Source: Rhodanobacter denitrificans
GTDB taxonomy: Bacteria; Pseudomonadota; Gammaproteobacteria; Xanthomonadales; Rhodanobacteraceae
Reading direction: 5' to 3'
NCBI RefSeq assembly: GCF_003335105.1
Contig: NZ_QFWQ01000003.1
Location: 620,001-684,000 of the forward strand
DNA length: 64,000 nucleotides
The notes below the pieces were generated by a model. That model did no database searches, was not told the DNA's origin, and saw nothing but the letters and a program-made list of their open reading frames with translations. The translations under genes were made by a program, and so were the position numbers. This document shows positions 32,548-42,821 of this stretch, piece by piece (position 1 is the first letter of the stretch; every line of letters begins with the position of its first letter).

Positions 32548-33420
32548 ATGGCCCAAGTCACCATGCGCCAGATGCTCGAAGCCGGCGTCCATTTCGGTCA
32601 CCAGACCCGTTACTGGAACCCGAAGATGGCCCCGTACATCTTCGGCGCCCGCGGCAAGATCCACATCATCAACCTCGAAAAAACCCTGCCGCTGTTCACC
32701 GACGCGATGAACTTCCTGTCGGGTCTGGCGCAGAAGCGCGGCACCATCCTGTTCGTCGGCACCAAGCGCTCGGCGCGCGAGCCGCTGGCCGAAGAGGCCG
32801 CCCGCGCCGGCATGCCGTTCGTCACTTCGCGCTGGCTCGGCGGCATGCTGACCAACTTCCGCACCGTGAAGCAGTCCGTGTCGCGCCTGAAGGAGCTGGA
32901 AGCGGCCGAGACCGATGGTTCGTTCGAGAAGCTGGTCAAGCACGAAGTGCTGGCCCGCCGCCGCGAGCGCGACAAGCTGCAGGCCTCGCTGGGCGGCATC
33001 AAGGACATGAACCGCCTGCCCGACGCGCTGTTCGTGATCGACATCGGCCACGAAGACATCGCCGTGCAGGAAGCCAAGAAGCTCGGCATCCCGGTGATCG
33101 CGGTGGTCGACACCAACTACAACCCGGAGCTGGTCGACTACGCCATCCCCGGCAATGACGACGCGATCCGTGCGATCCAGCTGTACGCCCGTGCCGCCGC
33201 CGACTCGATCCTCGAAGGCAAGGCCGCCGCGCCGGCCGCCGCCCAGGGCGACGCGAACGACTTCGTCGAGCTGGACGAGGAAGGCAACCCGGTCGCCAAG
33301 GTCGATCGCAAGCCGGCCCCGCGTCGCGACGCCGCTCCGCGCAAGAGCGCCCCGCGCCGCGATGGCGGCCGTGACGGCGGCCGCGGCCCGCGCAACGACG
33401 GCGCGCCTGCCGCCAAGTAA
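32548..33420 (+). CDS. rpsB: 30S ribosomal protein S2 with basic Arg/Gly-rich tail
   Basis: The 290-residue protein starts [27 protein letters not shown] and shows the whole S2 core, including [11 protein letters not shown]. It is about 50 residues longer than E. coli S2: after residue 245 an acidic stretch (FVELDEEG) is followed by a disordered basic tail with repeated [12 protein letters not shown] elements. tsf follows, as usual. The tail may contact rRNA or be dispensable. Confidence 0.97.
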   Translation: MAQVTMRQMLEAGVHFGHQTRYWNPKMAPYIFGARGKIHIINLEKTLPLFTDAMNFLSGLAQKRGTILFVGTKRSAREPLAEEAARAGMPFVTSRWLGGMLTNFRTVKQSVSRLKELEAAETDGSFEKLVKHEVLARRRERDKLQASLGGIKDMNRLPDALFVIDIGHEDIAVQEAKKLGIPVIAVVDTNYNPELVDYAIPGNDDAIRAIQLYARAAADSILEGKAAAPAAAQGDANDFVELDEEGNPVAKVDRKPAPRRDAAPRKSAPRRDGGRDGGRGPRNDGAPAAK

Positions 33421-33521
33421 GCGCGACGACGGCGGCCCGGCGCCGCCGTCGCATCCGCACGCGATAACCGCGCCGTGGCGTTCCATCGCTGCCGCGCAAC
33501 TGACGCATCAGAGGATTGACG

Positions 33522-34403
33522 ATGAGCAATATTTCCGCACAACTGGTCAAGGAGCTGCGCGAGCGGTCCGGCGCCGGCATGATGGAATGCAAGAAGGCGC
33601 TGGTCGAGAACAACGGCGACATCGAAGTCGCGATGGAATGGCTGCGCAAGTCCGGCCTGGCCAAGGCCGACAAGAAGGCCAGCCGCGTCGCCGCCGAAGG
33701 CCGCATCGTGGCCGCCCAGGCCCCGGGCAAGGCCGTGCTGGTCGAGATCAACTGCGAGACCGATTTCGTCGCCAAGGACGCCAGCTTCCTGAAGTTCAGT
33801 GACACCGTCGCCGACGTCGCGCTGAATTCCGGCGCCGCCGACATCGATGCGCTGAAGGCGGCCGCCTACCCCGGCGCCACCAACGTGGAAGAGGCCGCCA
33901 AGGCGCTGATCGCCACCATCGGCGAGAAGATCGACGTGCGCCGTCTGGCCCGCGTCGCGACCGACGGCATCATCGGCAGCTACATCCACGGCGGCCGCAT
34001 CGGCGTGCTGGTGGCGCTCAAGGGCGGCTCCGAGGAGCTGGCCAGGGGCATCGCGATGCACGTCGCCGCGATGAACCCGGCCTATGTCCGCGCCGAGGAC
34101 GTGCCGGCCGATTTCCTCGCCAAGGAGAAGGAAATCGCGCTGGCCGCCATGTCGGACAAGGAAAAGAACAAGCCCGCCGACATCCTGGAGAAGATCGTCT
34201 CCGGCAAGGTCCACAAGATCGTCTCCGAGGTCACCCTGCTCGGCCAGCCCTACGTGCTGGACACCAACGTGACCGTGGCCGAGGCGCTGAAGAAGGAAGG
34301 CGCCGACGTCATCTCGGTGGCCCGACTGGCCGTTGGCGAAGGCATCGAGAAGGTGGAAGAGGATTTCGCCGCCGAAGTGATGAAGCAGGCGGGTCTGAGG
34401 TAA
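33522..34403 (+). CDS. tsf: elongation factor Ts
   Basis: EF-Ts recycles EF-Tu by releasing GDP. It has 293 residues, and the N-terminal UBA-like domain has [18 protein letters not shown]. The motif [10 protein letters not shown] at about 74-83 inserts into EF-Tu. The ATG at 33522 has a GAGG site, two codons into the longer frame. A strong terminator follows, so rpsB-tsf is a separate transcription unit from pyrH. Confidence 0.98.
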   Translation: MSNISAQLVKELRERSGAGMMECKKALVENNGDIEVAMEWLRKSGLAKADKKASRVAAEGRIVAAQAPGKAVLVEINCETDFVAKDASFLKFSDTVADVALNSGAADIDALKAAAYPGATNVEEAAKALIATIGEKIDVRRLARVATDGIIGSYIHGGRIGVLVALKGGSEELARGIAMHVAAMNPAYVRAEDVPADFLAKEKEIALAAMSDKEKNKPADILEKIVSGKVHKIVSEVTLLGQPYVLDTNVTVAEALKKEGADVISVARLAVGEGIEKVEEDFAAEVMKQAGLR

Positions 34404-34423
34404 AAAAATCGGCGTTTCAAAAT

Positions 34424-34451
34424 AAAGGGCCGCGGGAAACCGCGGCCCTTT
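34424..34451 (+). terminator. intrinsic terminator after tsf
   Basis: AAAGGGCCGCGG-GAAA-CCGCGGCCCTTT is a perfect 12-bp stem closed by a GAAA tetraloop. It ends the rpsB-tsf unit. Confidence 0.9.
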
Positions 34452-34538
34452 GCGTTCCGCAGTTGCCGGAAACCCGGCGGCGCGCCCCCATCCCCGTTCA
34501 TCTCCACTCGCGCCTCGTCCTGGCTGCCCGCTCTCCGT

Positions 34539-34544
34539 TACAAT
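34539..34544 (+). promoter_or_regulatory. probable -10 element of the pyrH promoter
   Basis: TACAAT lies 33 bases before the pyrH start and after the tsf terminator, where a new promoter is needed. No convincing -35 is seen. Confidence 0.45.
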
Positions 34545-34577
34545 GCGACAGTTTGCCCCACACAATCCGGAGACCCC

Positions 34578-35300
34578 ATGAGCGACCAGCCCAAGTACCA
34601 CCGCATCCTGCTCAAGCTCTCCGGTGAAGCGCTGATGGGCGATGCCGATTACGGCATCGACCCGAAGGTGATCGGCCGGCTCGCCGACGAAATCATCGAG
34701 GTACGCAAGGCCGACGTGCAGGTGGGCGTGGTGATCGGCGGCGGCAACATCTTCCGCGGCGCCGGCCTCGCTGCCGCCGGCATGGACCGCGTCACCGGCG
34801 ACCACATGGGCATGCTGGCCACGGTGATGAACGCGCTGGCGATGGCCGATGCGATCGAGAAGCGCGGCGGCTACGCGCGCGTGATGAGCGCCATCCAGAT
34901 CCACGACGTGGCCGAGGACTACATCCGCCGCCGCGCGATCCGCCACATCGAGAAGGGCCGCATCGTGCTGTTCGCCGCCGGCACCGGCAACCCGTTCTTC
35001 ACCACCGATTCGGCCGCCGCCCTGCGCGCGGTGGAAATCGGCGCCGACCTGCTGCTGAAGGCGACCAAGGTCGACGGCGTGTACACCGCCGACCCGGCCC
35101 GCCACGCCGACGCCACCCGCTACGAGCAGCTCACCTACGGCGACGTGATCCAGCGCAACCTGCAGGTGATGGACACCGCCGCCATCGCGCTGTGCCGCGA
35201 CCATGGCATGCCGCTGCGCATCTACGACATGACCGTACCGGGCAGCCTGATGCGGATCATGCGCGGCGAGCCGATCGGCACCCTGGTCGACGGCGGCTGA
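34578..35300 (+). CDS. pyrH: UMP kinase
   Basis: PyrH phosphorylates UMP to UDP. This 240-residue amino-acid-kinase-fold protein has KLSGEALMG near the start, [12 protein letters not shown] at about 52-63, and a catalytic region with [16 protein letters not shown]. Hexameric family members are inhibited by UTP and activated by GTP. It starts the long envelope cluster; frr follows after 72 bases. Confidence 0.98.
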   Translation: MSDQPKYHRILLKLSGEALMGDADYGIDPKVIGRLADEIIEVRKADVQVGVVIGGGNIFRGAGLAAAGMDRVTGDHMGMLATVMNALAMADAIEKRGGYARVMSAIQIHDVAEDYIRRRAIRHIEKGRIVLFAAGTGNPFFTTDSAAALRAVEIGADLLLKATKVDGVYTADPARHADATRYEQLTYGDVIQRNLQVMDTAAIALCRDHGMPLRIYDMTVPGSLMRIMRGEPIGTLVDGG

Positions 35301-35334
35301 CCGCGCCGCAGCAAGCTCCACCGGCCGCCACTGC

Positions 35335-35340
35335 TATAAT
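35335..35340 (+). promoter_or_regulatory. consensus -10 element upstream of frr
   Basis: TATAAT lies 32 bases before the frr ATG, in the pyrH-frr gap. The -35 region is poor, so this may be a secondary promoter. Confidence 0.4.
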
Positions 35341-35372
35341 CGAACGTTGCCAGATTCACCGGGAAGCGCCAC

Positions 35373-35930
35373 ATGCTCAATGACATCAAGAACGATGCCC
35401 AGACCCGCATGGGCAAGAGCATCGAATCACTCAAGCACGACCTCACCCGCATCCGTACCGGTCGCGCCAGCACCGCGCTGGTGGACGGCATCAAGGTGTC
35501 CTACTACGGCTCGGACATGCCGCTGACCCAGGTCGCCTCGGTCACGCTCTCCGACGCGCGCACGATCATCATCACGCCATGGGAGAAGACCATGGTGGCA
35601 CCGATCGAGAAGGCACTGATGGCCTCCGACCTGGGCATCACGCCGACCACCGCCGGCACCGTGATCCGCCTCAACATGCCCGCGCTCACCGAGGAACGCC
35701 GCAAGGAGCTGGCCAAGCACGTCGGCCACGAGGGCGAGAACGCCAAGATCGCGATCCGCAACGTGCGCCGCGACGCCCTGCAGCAGGTGAAGGACCTGCT
35801 CAAGGAAAAACTCATCACCGAGGATGAGGACCGCCGCACCGACGACGAGATCCAGAAGCTCACCGATCGCGCAGTGAAGGATGTCGACGCCGTGGTCAAG
35901 GCGAAGGAAGAGGAGCTGATGGCGCTTTGA
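35373..35930 (+). CDS. frr: ribosome recycling factor
   Basis: RRF, with EF-G, splits post-termination ribosomes. At 185 residues it has standard length. It shows the N-terminal MSKSIESLKHDLTRIRTGRA-type helix (here MGKSIES) and the C-terminal helical segment DEIQKLTDRAVKDVDAVVKAKEEELM. It lies in the usual pyrH-frr-uppS order, 25 bases before uppS. Confidence 0.98.
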   Translation: MLNDIKNDAQTRMGKSIESLKHDLTRIRTGRASTALVDGIKVSYYGSDMPLTQVASVTLSDARTIIITPWEKTMVAPIEKALMASDLGITPTTAGTVIRLNMPALTEERRKELAKHVGHEGENAKIAIRNVRRDALQQVKDLLKEKLITEDEDRRTDDEIQKLTDRAVKDVDAVVKAKEEELMAL

Positions 35931-35955
35931 CCACGCCATCGCCCATTCCCGTTTC

Positions 35956-36696
35956 ATGACCCAGGCCAAGGCCCCCACGGTTCCGCGCCATGTCGCCATC
36001 GTGATGGACGGCAACGGCCGCTGGGCGAAGGCCCGCCATCGCCCCCGCAGCTTTGGCCACAACGCCGGCCGCAAGGCCGTGCGCGAAGTGATCGAAGCGT
36101 GCCTGCGCGAAGGCGTCCAGGCGCTGACCCTGTTCGCCTTCTCCAGCGAAAACTGGCAGCGCCCGCAGGACGAGGTAGGCGCCCTGATGGGCCTGTTCGT
36201 GCGCGCACTGGACAAGGAAGTGGACGAGCTGCATCGCCACGGCGTGCGGCTGCGCTTCATCGGCGACCTGGACGCGTTCGACGAGGCCCTGCGCGAACGC
36301 ATGCACGCCGCGATGACGCGCACCGCCGGCAACGACAAACTGCAGGTGAACATTGCGGTGAGCTATGGCGGGCGCTGGGACATCGTGCAAGCCAGTCGCC
36401 AGGCCGCCGCCACGGTGGCGCGCGGCGAGCTGCGCGTGGAGCAGATCGACGAGGCCCGGCTGGGCCAGTGGATGAGCCTGGCCGAGCTGCCACCGCTGGA
36501 CCTGTTCATCCGTACCGGCGGCGAATGCCGCATCAGCAACTTCCTGCTGTGGCAGGTCGCCTACGCCGAACTGTACTTTACCGACACCCTGTGGCCCGAT
36601 TTCGACCAGGCTTGCCTGCGCCGGGCCATCGAAGACTATGCCCGACGGGAGCGCCGCTACGGCCGCACCGGCGAGCAGGTCGCCATCTCTTCCTGA
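35956..36696 (+). CDS. uppS: undecaprenyl diphosphate synthase (isoprenyl transferase)
   Basis: UppS makes the C55 lipid carrier from farnesyl diphosphate and IPP. In the 246-residue protein, the catalytic Asp18 lies in [12 protein letters not shown], Ser/Asn residues occur in [12 protein letters not shown], and [19 protein letters not shown] is the diphosphate-binding block. cdsA follows after eight bases. Farnesyl diphosphate would come from IspA, encoded at 57.2 kb. Confidence 0.97.
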   Translation: MTQAKAPTVPRHVAIVMDGNGRWAKARHRPRSFGHNAGRKAVREVIEACLREGVQALTLFAFSSENWQRPQDEVGALMGLFVRALDKEVDELHRHGVRLRFIGDLDAFDEALRERMHAAMTRTAGNDKLQVNIAVSYGGRWDIVQASRQAAATVARGELRVEQIDEARLGQWMSLAELPPLDLFIRTGGECRISNFLLWQVAYAELYFTDTLWPDFDQACLRRAIEDYARRERRYGRTGEQVAISS

Positions 36697-36704
36697 GGAT
36701 TCCC

Positions 36705-37523
36705 ATGCTGCTTCAGCGCACCCTCACCGCCCTGGTGCTCGCGCCGCTGGTGATCCTGATCATCATGCTGTCATCGAACGCCGTGTTCGCGGTGATCGTC
36801 TCGCTGGCCTTCCTGGCCGCCGGGTGGGAATGGGCCCAATTGAGCGGCCTGCGCAGCCAGGCGTGGTGCATCGTTCTGTTGCTTGCGGCGGCATGCGTGT
36901 TCGCGTGGCTGTGGAGCGCGCGCGCGACCGCGCTGGCCCCGCTGCTGCTGGGTGCCGGCGTGGCCTGGTGGCTGCTCGCTTGCCTGTGGCTGCGCCATTT
37001 TGCGTTCGGCGCGGCGCCCACCCGCGAGAACCTGGCGCTGAAACTGCTGGCCGGTGCCCTCGTGATCCTGCCTGCCTGGATGGCACTCGTCTGCATCCAC
37101 GCCCGCGTGCCACACGGCCCCTGGTGGACCTTGCTGGCGCTGGTGATCGTATGGGCCTCCGACATCGGCGCCTATTTCAGCGGCCGCACGTTCGGCCGGC
37201 GCAAGCTGGCCCCGCAGATCAGCCCGGGCAAGACCTGGGCCGGCGCGTACGGTGCGATGGTGGCCGGCGTGCTGGTGGCGACGGCTGGCGCCTGGCTGCT
37301 CGACGTGCGCGGCGGCCGGCTGGTGGCGCTGGCGCTGCTGGCAATGCTCACGGTCGCCGTGTCGATCGTCGGCGACCTGATCGAGAGCCTGATGAAGCGG
37401 CATGCCCAGGTGAAGGATTCGGGCAGCATTTTCCCCGGCCATGGCGGCCTGCTGGACCGACTGGACAGCGTGTTCGCCGCGCTGCCGGTATTCGCCGCCG
37501 GGCTGCTCTTGCTGGACCTCTGA
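36705..37523 (+). CDS. cdsA: phosphatidate cytidylyltransferase
   Basis: CdsA makes CDP-diacylglycerol for phospholipid synthesis. The 272-residue membrane protein has about seven or eight hydrophobic helices and the C-terminal signature [18 protein letters not shown] followed by [13 protein letters not shown]. The ATG at 36705 follows uppS by eight bases, and dxr starts two bases after its stop, indicating tight coupling. Confidence 0.97.
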   Translation: MLLQRTLTALVLAPLVILIIMLSSNAVFAVIVSLAFLAAGWEWAQLSGLRSQAWCIVLLLAAACVFAWLWSARATALAPLLLGAGVAWWLLACLWLRHFAFGAAPTRENLALKLLAGALVILPAWMALVCIHARVPHGPWWTLLALVIVWASDIGAYFSGRTFGRRKLAPQISPGKTWAGAYGAMVAGVLVATAGAWLLDVRGGRLVALALLAMLTVAVSIVGDLIESLMKRHAQVKDSGSIFPGHGGLLDRLDSVFAALPVFAAGLLLLDL

Positions 37524-37525
37524 CC

Positions 37526-38701
37526 ATGCACAATGTCGCCGTTCTCGGCGCCACCGGTTCGATCGGCGGCAACACGCTCGATGTCATCGCGCGCCATCCG
37601 CAGCGTTTCCGCGCCACCGTGCTGACCGCGCATCGCCAGGTCGAGGCACTCGCCGCGCTGTGCGTGCAGCACCGGCCGGAGCTGGCGGTGATCGCCGATC
37701 CTGCGCTGGAAGCCGAGCTGGCGCGCCGCCTGGCCACCGCCGGCGTGCGCTGCGAGGTGGCCAGCGGGCCGGCCGCGCTGACCGCCGCCGCGGCCGGCGG
37801 CTCGTGCGATACCGTGGTGGCCGCGATCGTTGGCGCCGCCGGACTGGAGTCCACGCTGGCGGCGGCACGCGCCGGCAAGCGCCTGCTGCTGGCCAACAAG
37901 GAATCCATCGTGATGGCCGGCCCGCTGCTGCTGCAGGCGGTCGCCGCCGGCGGCGGCGCGCTGATCCCGGTCGATTCCGAGCACAACGCGATCTTCCAGT
38001 GCCTGCCGGGCGGACGCCCCGAACTGCGCCGCAGTGGCGTGCGCCGGCTGGTCCTGACCGCTTCCGGCGGCCCGTTCCGCGGTCGTACGCGGGCGCAACT
38101 GGCCGACATCACGCCGGACCAGGCCTGCAAGCATCCGAACTGGGTGATGGGCCGCAAGATCTCGGTCGACTCGGCCACCCTGATGAACAAGGGCCTGGAG
38201 GTGATCGAGGCGCACCACCTGTTCGGCGCGCCGGCTGCGGCGATCGAGGTGGTTGTGCACCCGCAGAGCCTGGTGCACTCGATGGTCGAATACGTCGACG
38301 GCTCGGTGCTGGCCCAGCTCGGCAACCCGGACATGCGCACCGCGATCGCCCACGCGCTGGCCTGGCCGGAGCGGGTCGAATCCGGTGTGTCGTCGCTGGA
38401 CCTGGCCGCCTGCGCCCCGCTGCAGTTCGAGCAACCGGACCTCGACACCTTCCGCTGCCTGGCGCTGGCGTTCCAGGCGTTGCGCGCCGGTGGCGACGCC
38501 CCCGCGGTGCTGAACGCCGCCAACGAGGTGGCGGTGGAAGCCTTCCTGGCCGGCGCGCTGCCGTTCTTGGCGATCGCCGACGTGGTCGAGGCCGTGCTTG
38601 CGGAACTGCCGGCGCAGGCCGTGGTCGATGTGGGAACCCTGTGTGAACGCGACCGCACGGCACGCGAGGCCGCCCGCCGCGTGCTGCGCAATGCTTGCTG
38701 A
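37526..38701 (+). CDS. dxr: 1-deoxy-D-xylulose 5-phosphate reductoisomerase
   Basis: Dxr makes MEP, the second step of the non-mevalonate isoprenoid route. In the 391-residue protein NADPH binds at GATGSIG (8-14), metal and substrate sites include [10 protein letters not shown] and [14 protein letters not shown], and [13 protein letters not shown] is conserved. It sits between cdsA and rseP, as in many gammaproteobacteria. Confidence 0.97.
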   Translation: MHNVAVLGATGSIGGNTLDVIARHPQRFRATVLTAHRQVEALAALCVQHRPELAVIADPALEAELARRLATAGVRCEVASGPAALTAAAAGGSCDTVVAAIVGAAGLESTLAAARAGKRLLLANKESIVMAGPLLLQAVAAGGGALIPVDSEHNAIFQCLPGGRPELRRSGVRRLVLTASGGPFRGRTRAQLADITPDQACKHPNWVMGRKISVDSATLMNKGLEVIEAHHLFGAPAAAIEVVVHPQSLVHSMVEYVDGSVLAQLGNPDMRTAIAHALAWPERVESGVSSLDLAACAPLQFEQPDLDTFRCLALAFQALRAGGDAPAVLNAANEVAVEAFLAGALPFLAIADVVEAVLAELPAQAVVDVGTLCERDRTAREAARRVLRNAC

Positions 38702-38737
38702 TATTCTTGTCTCGATGATTTTTCGCCACGGTACTTA

Positions 38738-40084
38738 ATGACTTCCTTCTTCGGCTCGGTGTTCTGGTTGCTGGTCACGCTGGGCGTGCTGGTGACCTTC
38801 CATGAGTTCGGCCACTACTGGGTCGCGCGCCGCTGTGGGGTCAAGGTGCTGCGCTTCTCGGTCGGTTTCGGCAACGCGATCTGGAAGCACATCGGCCGCG
38901 ACGGCACCGAGTACCAGATCGCCGCAATCCCGCTGGGCGGCTACGTGAAGATGCTCGACGCGCGCGAGGGTGAGGTCGATCCGGCCTTGCGCGGCCAGGA
39001 GTTCACCGGCAAGCCGGTGTGGAAGCGCATCGCCATCGTGGCCGCCGGACCGGGCTTCAACCTGATCTTCACGGTCGTCGCGTTCTGGCTGATGTTCATG
39101 CTGGGGCGCCCGGATGTCGCCCCGGTGGTGACCGCGGCGCCGCAGAGCCTCGCCGCCAGCGCCGGGGTCCAGCCAGGCGACCGCATCCTCTCCATCGACG
39201 GTCGCAGCGTCGGCACCTGGACCGACGCGATGGACGTGGTGGCCAATGCCCTGCTCGGGCGCGCACCGCTGCCGCTCACCGTGCGTGGCCACGACGGACG
39301 CACGCGCGAACTGGTGCTGCCGCTGGATGAATTGCCGCCGGGCCAGGACGTGGGCCAGTACCTGGGCAAGCTCGGCCTGAAGCTGGCGCCGCCGCCGGCA
39401 ATCGCCGCCACCGTGATGCCCGGCCAGCCGGCCGCGCTGGCCGGCATGCGTGGTGGCGACCGCATCGCCAGCGTCAACGGCCAGGCGGTGGCTGACTTTG
39501 CCGCGTTCGGCAAGCTGGTGCAGGCCGAGGCCGTCAAGTCGCCGGTGCTGGCGATTGCGATCGAACGCGGCGGGCGGTCGCTGCAACTGAACGTCACCGC
39601 CAAGTGGGAGTCGCTGGAAGGCCTGCCGCCCAAGTGGGTGATGGGTGTCGGTGCACCGGCGATCGAGTCGGCCACCGTGAGTTATGGCCCGGTCAGGGCC
39701 ATGACTGCCTCGCTCGGCGCCACCTGGCACAACACCACGCAGACCTTCGGCATGCTCGGCAAGATGCTGACCGGCGAGGCCTCGACCCGGAACCTGTCCG
39801 GCGTGATCGGCATCGCCGAGGTGGCGAACGCCTCGGCCAGCATGGGCCTGCCGTGGTTCCTGCAGTTCCTGGCGCTGGTGTCGCTGAGCCTGGCGATCCT
39901 CAACCTGCTGCCGATCCCGGTCCTGGATGGCGGGCACCTGCTGTATTATCTTGTCGAATTGATCAAGGGCAGTCCGGTCAGCGAACAGACGATGGTGGTG
40001 GGCCAGTACATCGGCCTCGCCCTGCTGTTCACCCTGATGGGACTGGCGTTCTACAACGATATCCACCGCATGCTGCTGTCGTGA
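38738..40084 (+). CDS. rseP: RIP zinc metalloprotease RseP
   Basis: This 448-residue site-2 protease has its zinc motif HEFGH at 22-26 in the first membrane helix. A periplasmic region holds two PDZ domains (NPGDRIL-like GVQPGDRILSIDGRSVG and GMRGGDRIASVNGQAV). The third metal ligand is in LNLLPIPVLDGGHLL near the C-terminus. It cleaves the anti-sigma factor in the envelope-stress response to misfolded outer-membrane proteins. The BamA gene follows after about 200 bases, linking sensor and assembly machine. Confidence 0.96.
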   Translation: MTSFFGSVFWLLVTLGVLVTFHEFGHYWVARRCGVKVLRFSVGFGNAIWKHIGRDGTEYQIAAIPLGGYVKMLDAREGEVDPALRGQEFTGKPVWKRIAIVAAGPGFNLIFTVVAFWLMFMLGRPDVAPVVTAAPQSLAASAGVQPGDRILSIDGRSVGTWTDAMDVVANALLGRAPLPLTVRGHDGRTRELVLPLDELPPGQDVGQYLGKLGLKLAPPPAIAATVMPGQPAALAGMRGGDRIASVNGQAVADFAAFGKLVQAEAVKSPVLAIAIERGGRSLQLNVTAKWESLEGLPPKWVMGVGAPAIESATVSYGPVRAMTASLGATWHNTTQTFGMLGKMLTGEASTRNLSGVIGIAEVANASASMGLPWFLQFLALVSLSLAILNLLPIPVLDGGHLLYYLVELIKGSPVSEQTMVVGQYIGLALLFTLMGLAFYNDIHRMLLS

Positions 40085-40199
40085 TGCCGACGGCCGGCGA
40101 CCGCCGCATGTCGACGACGAGCCTGCCTGCGCCAATCGTGGCACGGTGCGGCGGGATGTCACCGGATGCACTCTCCCGGCGGGGTGCGGATTCTCTTTC

Positions 40200-40222
40200 G
40201 AGGCAGGGCCTGTCCCTGCCTC
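40200..40222 (+). other. stable hairpin in the rseP-bamA gap
   Basis: GAGGCAGGG-CCTGT-CCCTGCCTC, a 9-bp perfect stem in the 198-base gap. It lacks a T-run, so it is more likely an RNA stability or processing element than a terminator. The rest of the gap shows no gene. Confidence 0.5.
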
Positions 40223-40282
40223 ATGCGTTGATCGGGGCGGCCGCGCTGGCCGCTCCATCGAAATAACCCAACGGAACCGACG

Positions 40283-42700
40283 ATGAAGCGTATCGCCGCG
40301 CTGATCCTGCTTGCCTCCCTCTCCGCCAATGCGTTCGCGTTCGACCCGTTCGTGGTATCGGACATCCGCATCGACGGCCTCAGCCGCATCTCCGCCGGTA
40401 CCGTCTTCAACTACCTGCCAGTCAACAAGGGCGACCAGCTGACCAACGAAGGGGCGCAGCGCGCGATCCGCGCGTTGTACCGCACCAAGTTCTTCAGCGA
40501 CGTGGAATTCGACCGCGAAGGCAGCATCCTGGTGATCAAGGTGGTCGAGCGGCCGTCGATCGCCAAGCTGACCCTGCGCGGCAACAAGGACATCAAGACC
40601 GACGACCTGAAGAAGGGCCTGAAGGAGATCGGCCTGTCCGAGGGCGAGACCTTCGACCGGCTGGCACTGGACAACGTGCAGCAGGAACTGATCCGGCAGT
40701 ACTACAACCGCGGCAAGTACAACGTCTCGGTCGACCCGCACGTGACCCGGCTGGACCGCAACCGGGTGGCCGTCGAGATCGAGGTCCGCGAGGGCAAGGC
40801 GGCCAAGATCAAGGAACTGAACATCCTCGGCAACCACGCGTTCTCCGACAAGCAGATCCGTGATGGCTTCGAATCGAACACCACCAACTGGATGTCGTGG
40901 TACTCAAAGGACGACCAGTACTCGCGCGAGAAGCTCTCCGGCGACCTGGAGAAACTGCAGTCCTACTATATGGACCGCGGCTACGCCGACTTCGGCGTCG
41001 ACTCCACCCAGGTGGCGATCGCGCCGGACAAGCGCGCGATGTACATCGACGCCAGCATCAAGGAAGGCGAGATCTACAAGGTCGCCGACGTCAAGCTGCT
41101 CGGCGACCTGATCCTGCCGGAAGCGACCATGCGCCAGCTGGTCTTCGTCAAGACCGGCGACACCTTCAACCGCGGCGCGATCGAGGCGAGCTCCAAGGCG
41201 ATCAAGGGCCTGCTCGCCAACATCGGCTACGCCTACGCCAAGGTCACGCCGATCCCGAAGCTGGACAAGGAAAAGCGCACCGTCGACCTGACCATGTATG
41301 TCGAGCCGGGCCAGCGCGTGTACGTACGGCGGGTGGTGTTCCAGGGCAACACGCGTACCGAGGACAACGTGCTCCGCCGCGAGATGCGCCAGCTCGAGGG
41401 TTCCTGGTATTCGCAGGCGGCGATCGACCGCTCGAAGGTCCGCCTGCAGCGGCTCGGCTACTTCAAGAAGGTGGACATCGACAAGAAGCTGGTGCCTGGC
41501 ACCCAGGACCAGGTGGACGTCAGCGTCAAGGTCGAGGAGCAGTCCGCCGGCAGCATGCAGTTCGGCATCGGCTACTCGCAGTACTCCGGCATCATCCTCA
41601 ACGCCTCGGTGTCGCAGAACAACCTGTTCGGCACTGGCGACAGCTTCTCGATCAGCGGCGAGCGCAGCACCTACTACAGCCGCATCGGCCTCAGCTACTA
41701 CAACCCGTACCTGACCGACAGCGGCATCGGCATCGGCTACAGCGCCTCGTACTCGAAGACCGACTACGGCAATACCGACTTCGCGAACTACGCCACCAGC
41801 GCCAAGAGCTTCTCCACCTACCTCGGCATCCCGATCAGCGAGACGGACGGCCTGCGCGTGGGCCTGGGCATCAGCAGCAACAAGGTCAACCTGTTCTCCG
41901 GCTATAGCCCGCAGGTGCTGCTCGACTACCAGAACGAGATCGGCAACAAGACCATCCATACCTGGACCGGCACGCTGGGCTGGAACCACGATACCCGCAA
42001 CGGTTACTGGGCACCGACCCGCGGCGGCCTGATCTCGGCCTCGACCGACGTGGCGCTGCCCGGCTCGACCGTGCAGTACTGGAAGCTCTCCACCGAGGCG
42101 AACCACTACTGGCCGATCGGCAAGGGCTTCGTGCTGTACCTCGACGGCCAGGTCGGCTACGGCAAGACCTACGGCAGCAACGGCATCAGCGACCAGGCCT
42201 TCGACGCGCTGAAGACCGCCAGCCTGGCGCAGAACCCCAATCACGTCCTCACCGACATGCGCCAGGACCTGCCGTTCTGGCAGAACTACTACGCCGGCGG
42301 CGTGCGCGACGTGCGCGGCTACCAGGACCAGACGCTGGGCCCGCGGGTCTGCATCGACGGCAGCACGCCCAATGCCAGCGGCCTGTGCAACGGCGGCTAC
42401 TACGCGCAACCGATCGGCGGCGCCTTCAAGGTGCTCGGCACCGCGCAGGTGTTCCTGCCGCTGCCGTTCCTGAAGGACGTCAACACCGCCCGCGTATCCT
42501 GGTTCATGGACGTCGGCAACGCCTACAAGGACTACAAGAGCTTCAACGCCTCGGACCTGCGCGCATCCACCGGCCTGTCGCTGCAATGGCAGGCGCCGAT
42601 CGGCCCGCTGATCATCAGCTTCGCCGTGCCGCTGCGGACGCAGGCCGCGGATCGTCACTACGAGGAACGGATCCAGTTCACCTTCGGCAGCCAGTTCTGA
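40283..42700 (+). CDS. bamA: outer membrane protein assembly factor BamA
   Basis: BamA folds and inserts beta-barrel proteins. The 805-residue protein has a signal peptide of about 20 residues (cleavage near AFAF), five POTRA domains to about residue 425, then a 16-stranded barrel ending in the C-terminal signal FTFGSQF. The POTRA motifs FVVSDIRIDGLSRIS and VVFQGNTRTEDNVLRREMRQLEGSWY are typical. A terminator follows. The skp chaperone gene that often sits between bamA and lpxD is absent here. Confidence 0.97.
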   Translation: MKRIAALILLASLSANAFAFDPFVVSDIRIDGLSRISAGTVFNYLPVNKGDQLTNEGAQRAIRALYRTKFFSDVEFDREGSILVIKVVERPSIAKLTLRGNKDIKTDDLKKGLKEIGLSEGETFDRLALDNVQQELIRQYYNRGKYNVSVDPHVTRLDRNRVAVEIEVREGKAAKIKELNILGNHAFSDKQIRDGFESNTTNWMSWYSKDDQYSREKLSGDLEKLQSYYMDRGYADFGVDSTQVAIAPDKRAMYIDASIKEGEIYKVADVKLLGDLILPEATMRQLVFVKTGDTFNRGAIEASSKAIKGLLANIGYAYAKVTPIPKLDKEKRTVDLTMYVEPGQRVYVRRVVFQGNTRTEDNVLRREMRQLEGSWYSQAAIDRSKVRLQRLGYFKKVDIDKKLVPGTQDQVDVSVKVEEQSAGSMQFGIGYSQYSGIILNASVSQNNLFGTGDSFSISGERSTYYSRIGLSYYNPYLTDSGIGIGYSASYSKTDYGNTDFANYATSAKSFSTYLGIPISETDGLRVGLGISSNKVNLFSGYSPQVLLDYQNEIGNKTIHTWTGTLGWNHDTRNGYWAPTRGGLISASTDVALPGSTVQYWKLSTEANHYWPIGKGFVLYLDGQVGYGKTYGSNGISDQAFDALKTASLAQNPNHVLTDMRQDLPFWQNYYAGGVRDVRGYQDQTLGPRVCIDGSTPNASGLCNGGYYAQPIGGAFKVLGTAQVFLPLPFLKDVNTARVSWFMDVGNAYKDYKSFNASDLRASTGLSLQWQAPIGPLIISFAVPLRTQAADRHYEERIQFTFGSQF

Positions 42701-42728
42701 CCTGACCGAAGGCCGGGGAAACACGGGG

Positions 42729-42754
42729 AAGCGCGGCCATGCCGCGCTTTCTTT
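42729..42754 (+). terminator. intrinsic terminator after bamA
   Basis: AAGCGCGGC-CAT-GCCGCGCTT, a 9-bp stem followed by TCTTTT. It separates bamA from the lpxD unit. Confidence 0.8.
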
Positions 42755-42792
42755 TGCCGGCGGGGCGCACTGCAGGCCGGGACGCCACCCCC

Positions 42793-42798
42793 TACAAT
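42793..42798 (+). promoter_or_regulatory. probable -10 element of the lpxD promoter
   Basis: TACAAT lies 23 bases before the lpxD start and after the bamA terminator. The -35 region (around CTGCAG) is weak. Confidence 0.45.
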
Positions 42799-42821
42799 GG
42801 CCGGCAGGTTCCGGAGTATGC

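Noticed and set aside
31528-33420. S2 read as a 630-residue fusion
   Set aside because: The first 340 codons are the antisense of map and the rpsB leader. The real S2 begins at 32548 with the conserved [19 protein letters not shown].
40200-40222. Terminator between rseP and bamA
   Set aside because: The hairpin is stable but no T-run follows (ATGCGTTGAT), so it is listed only as an RNA structure.
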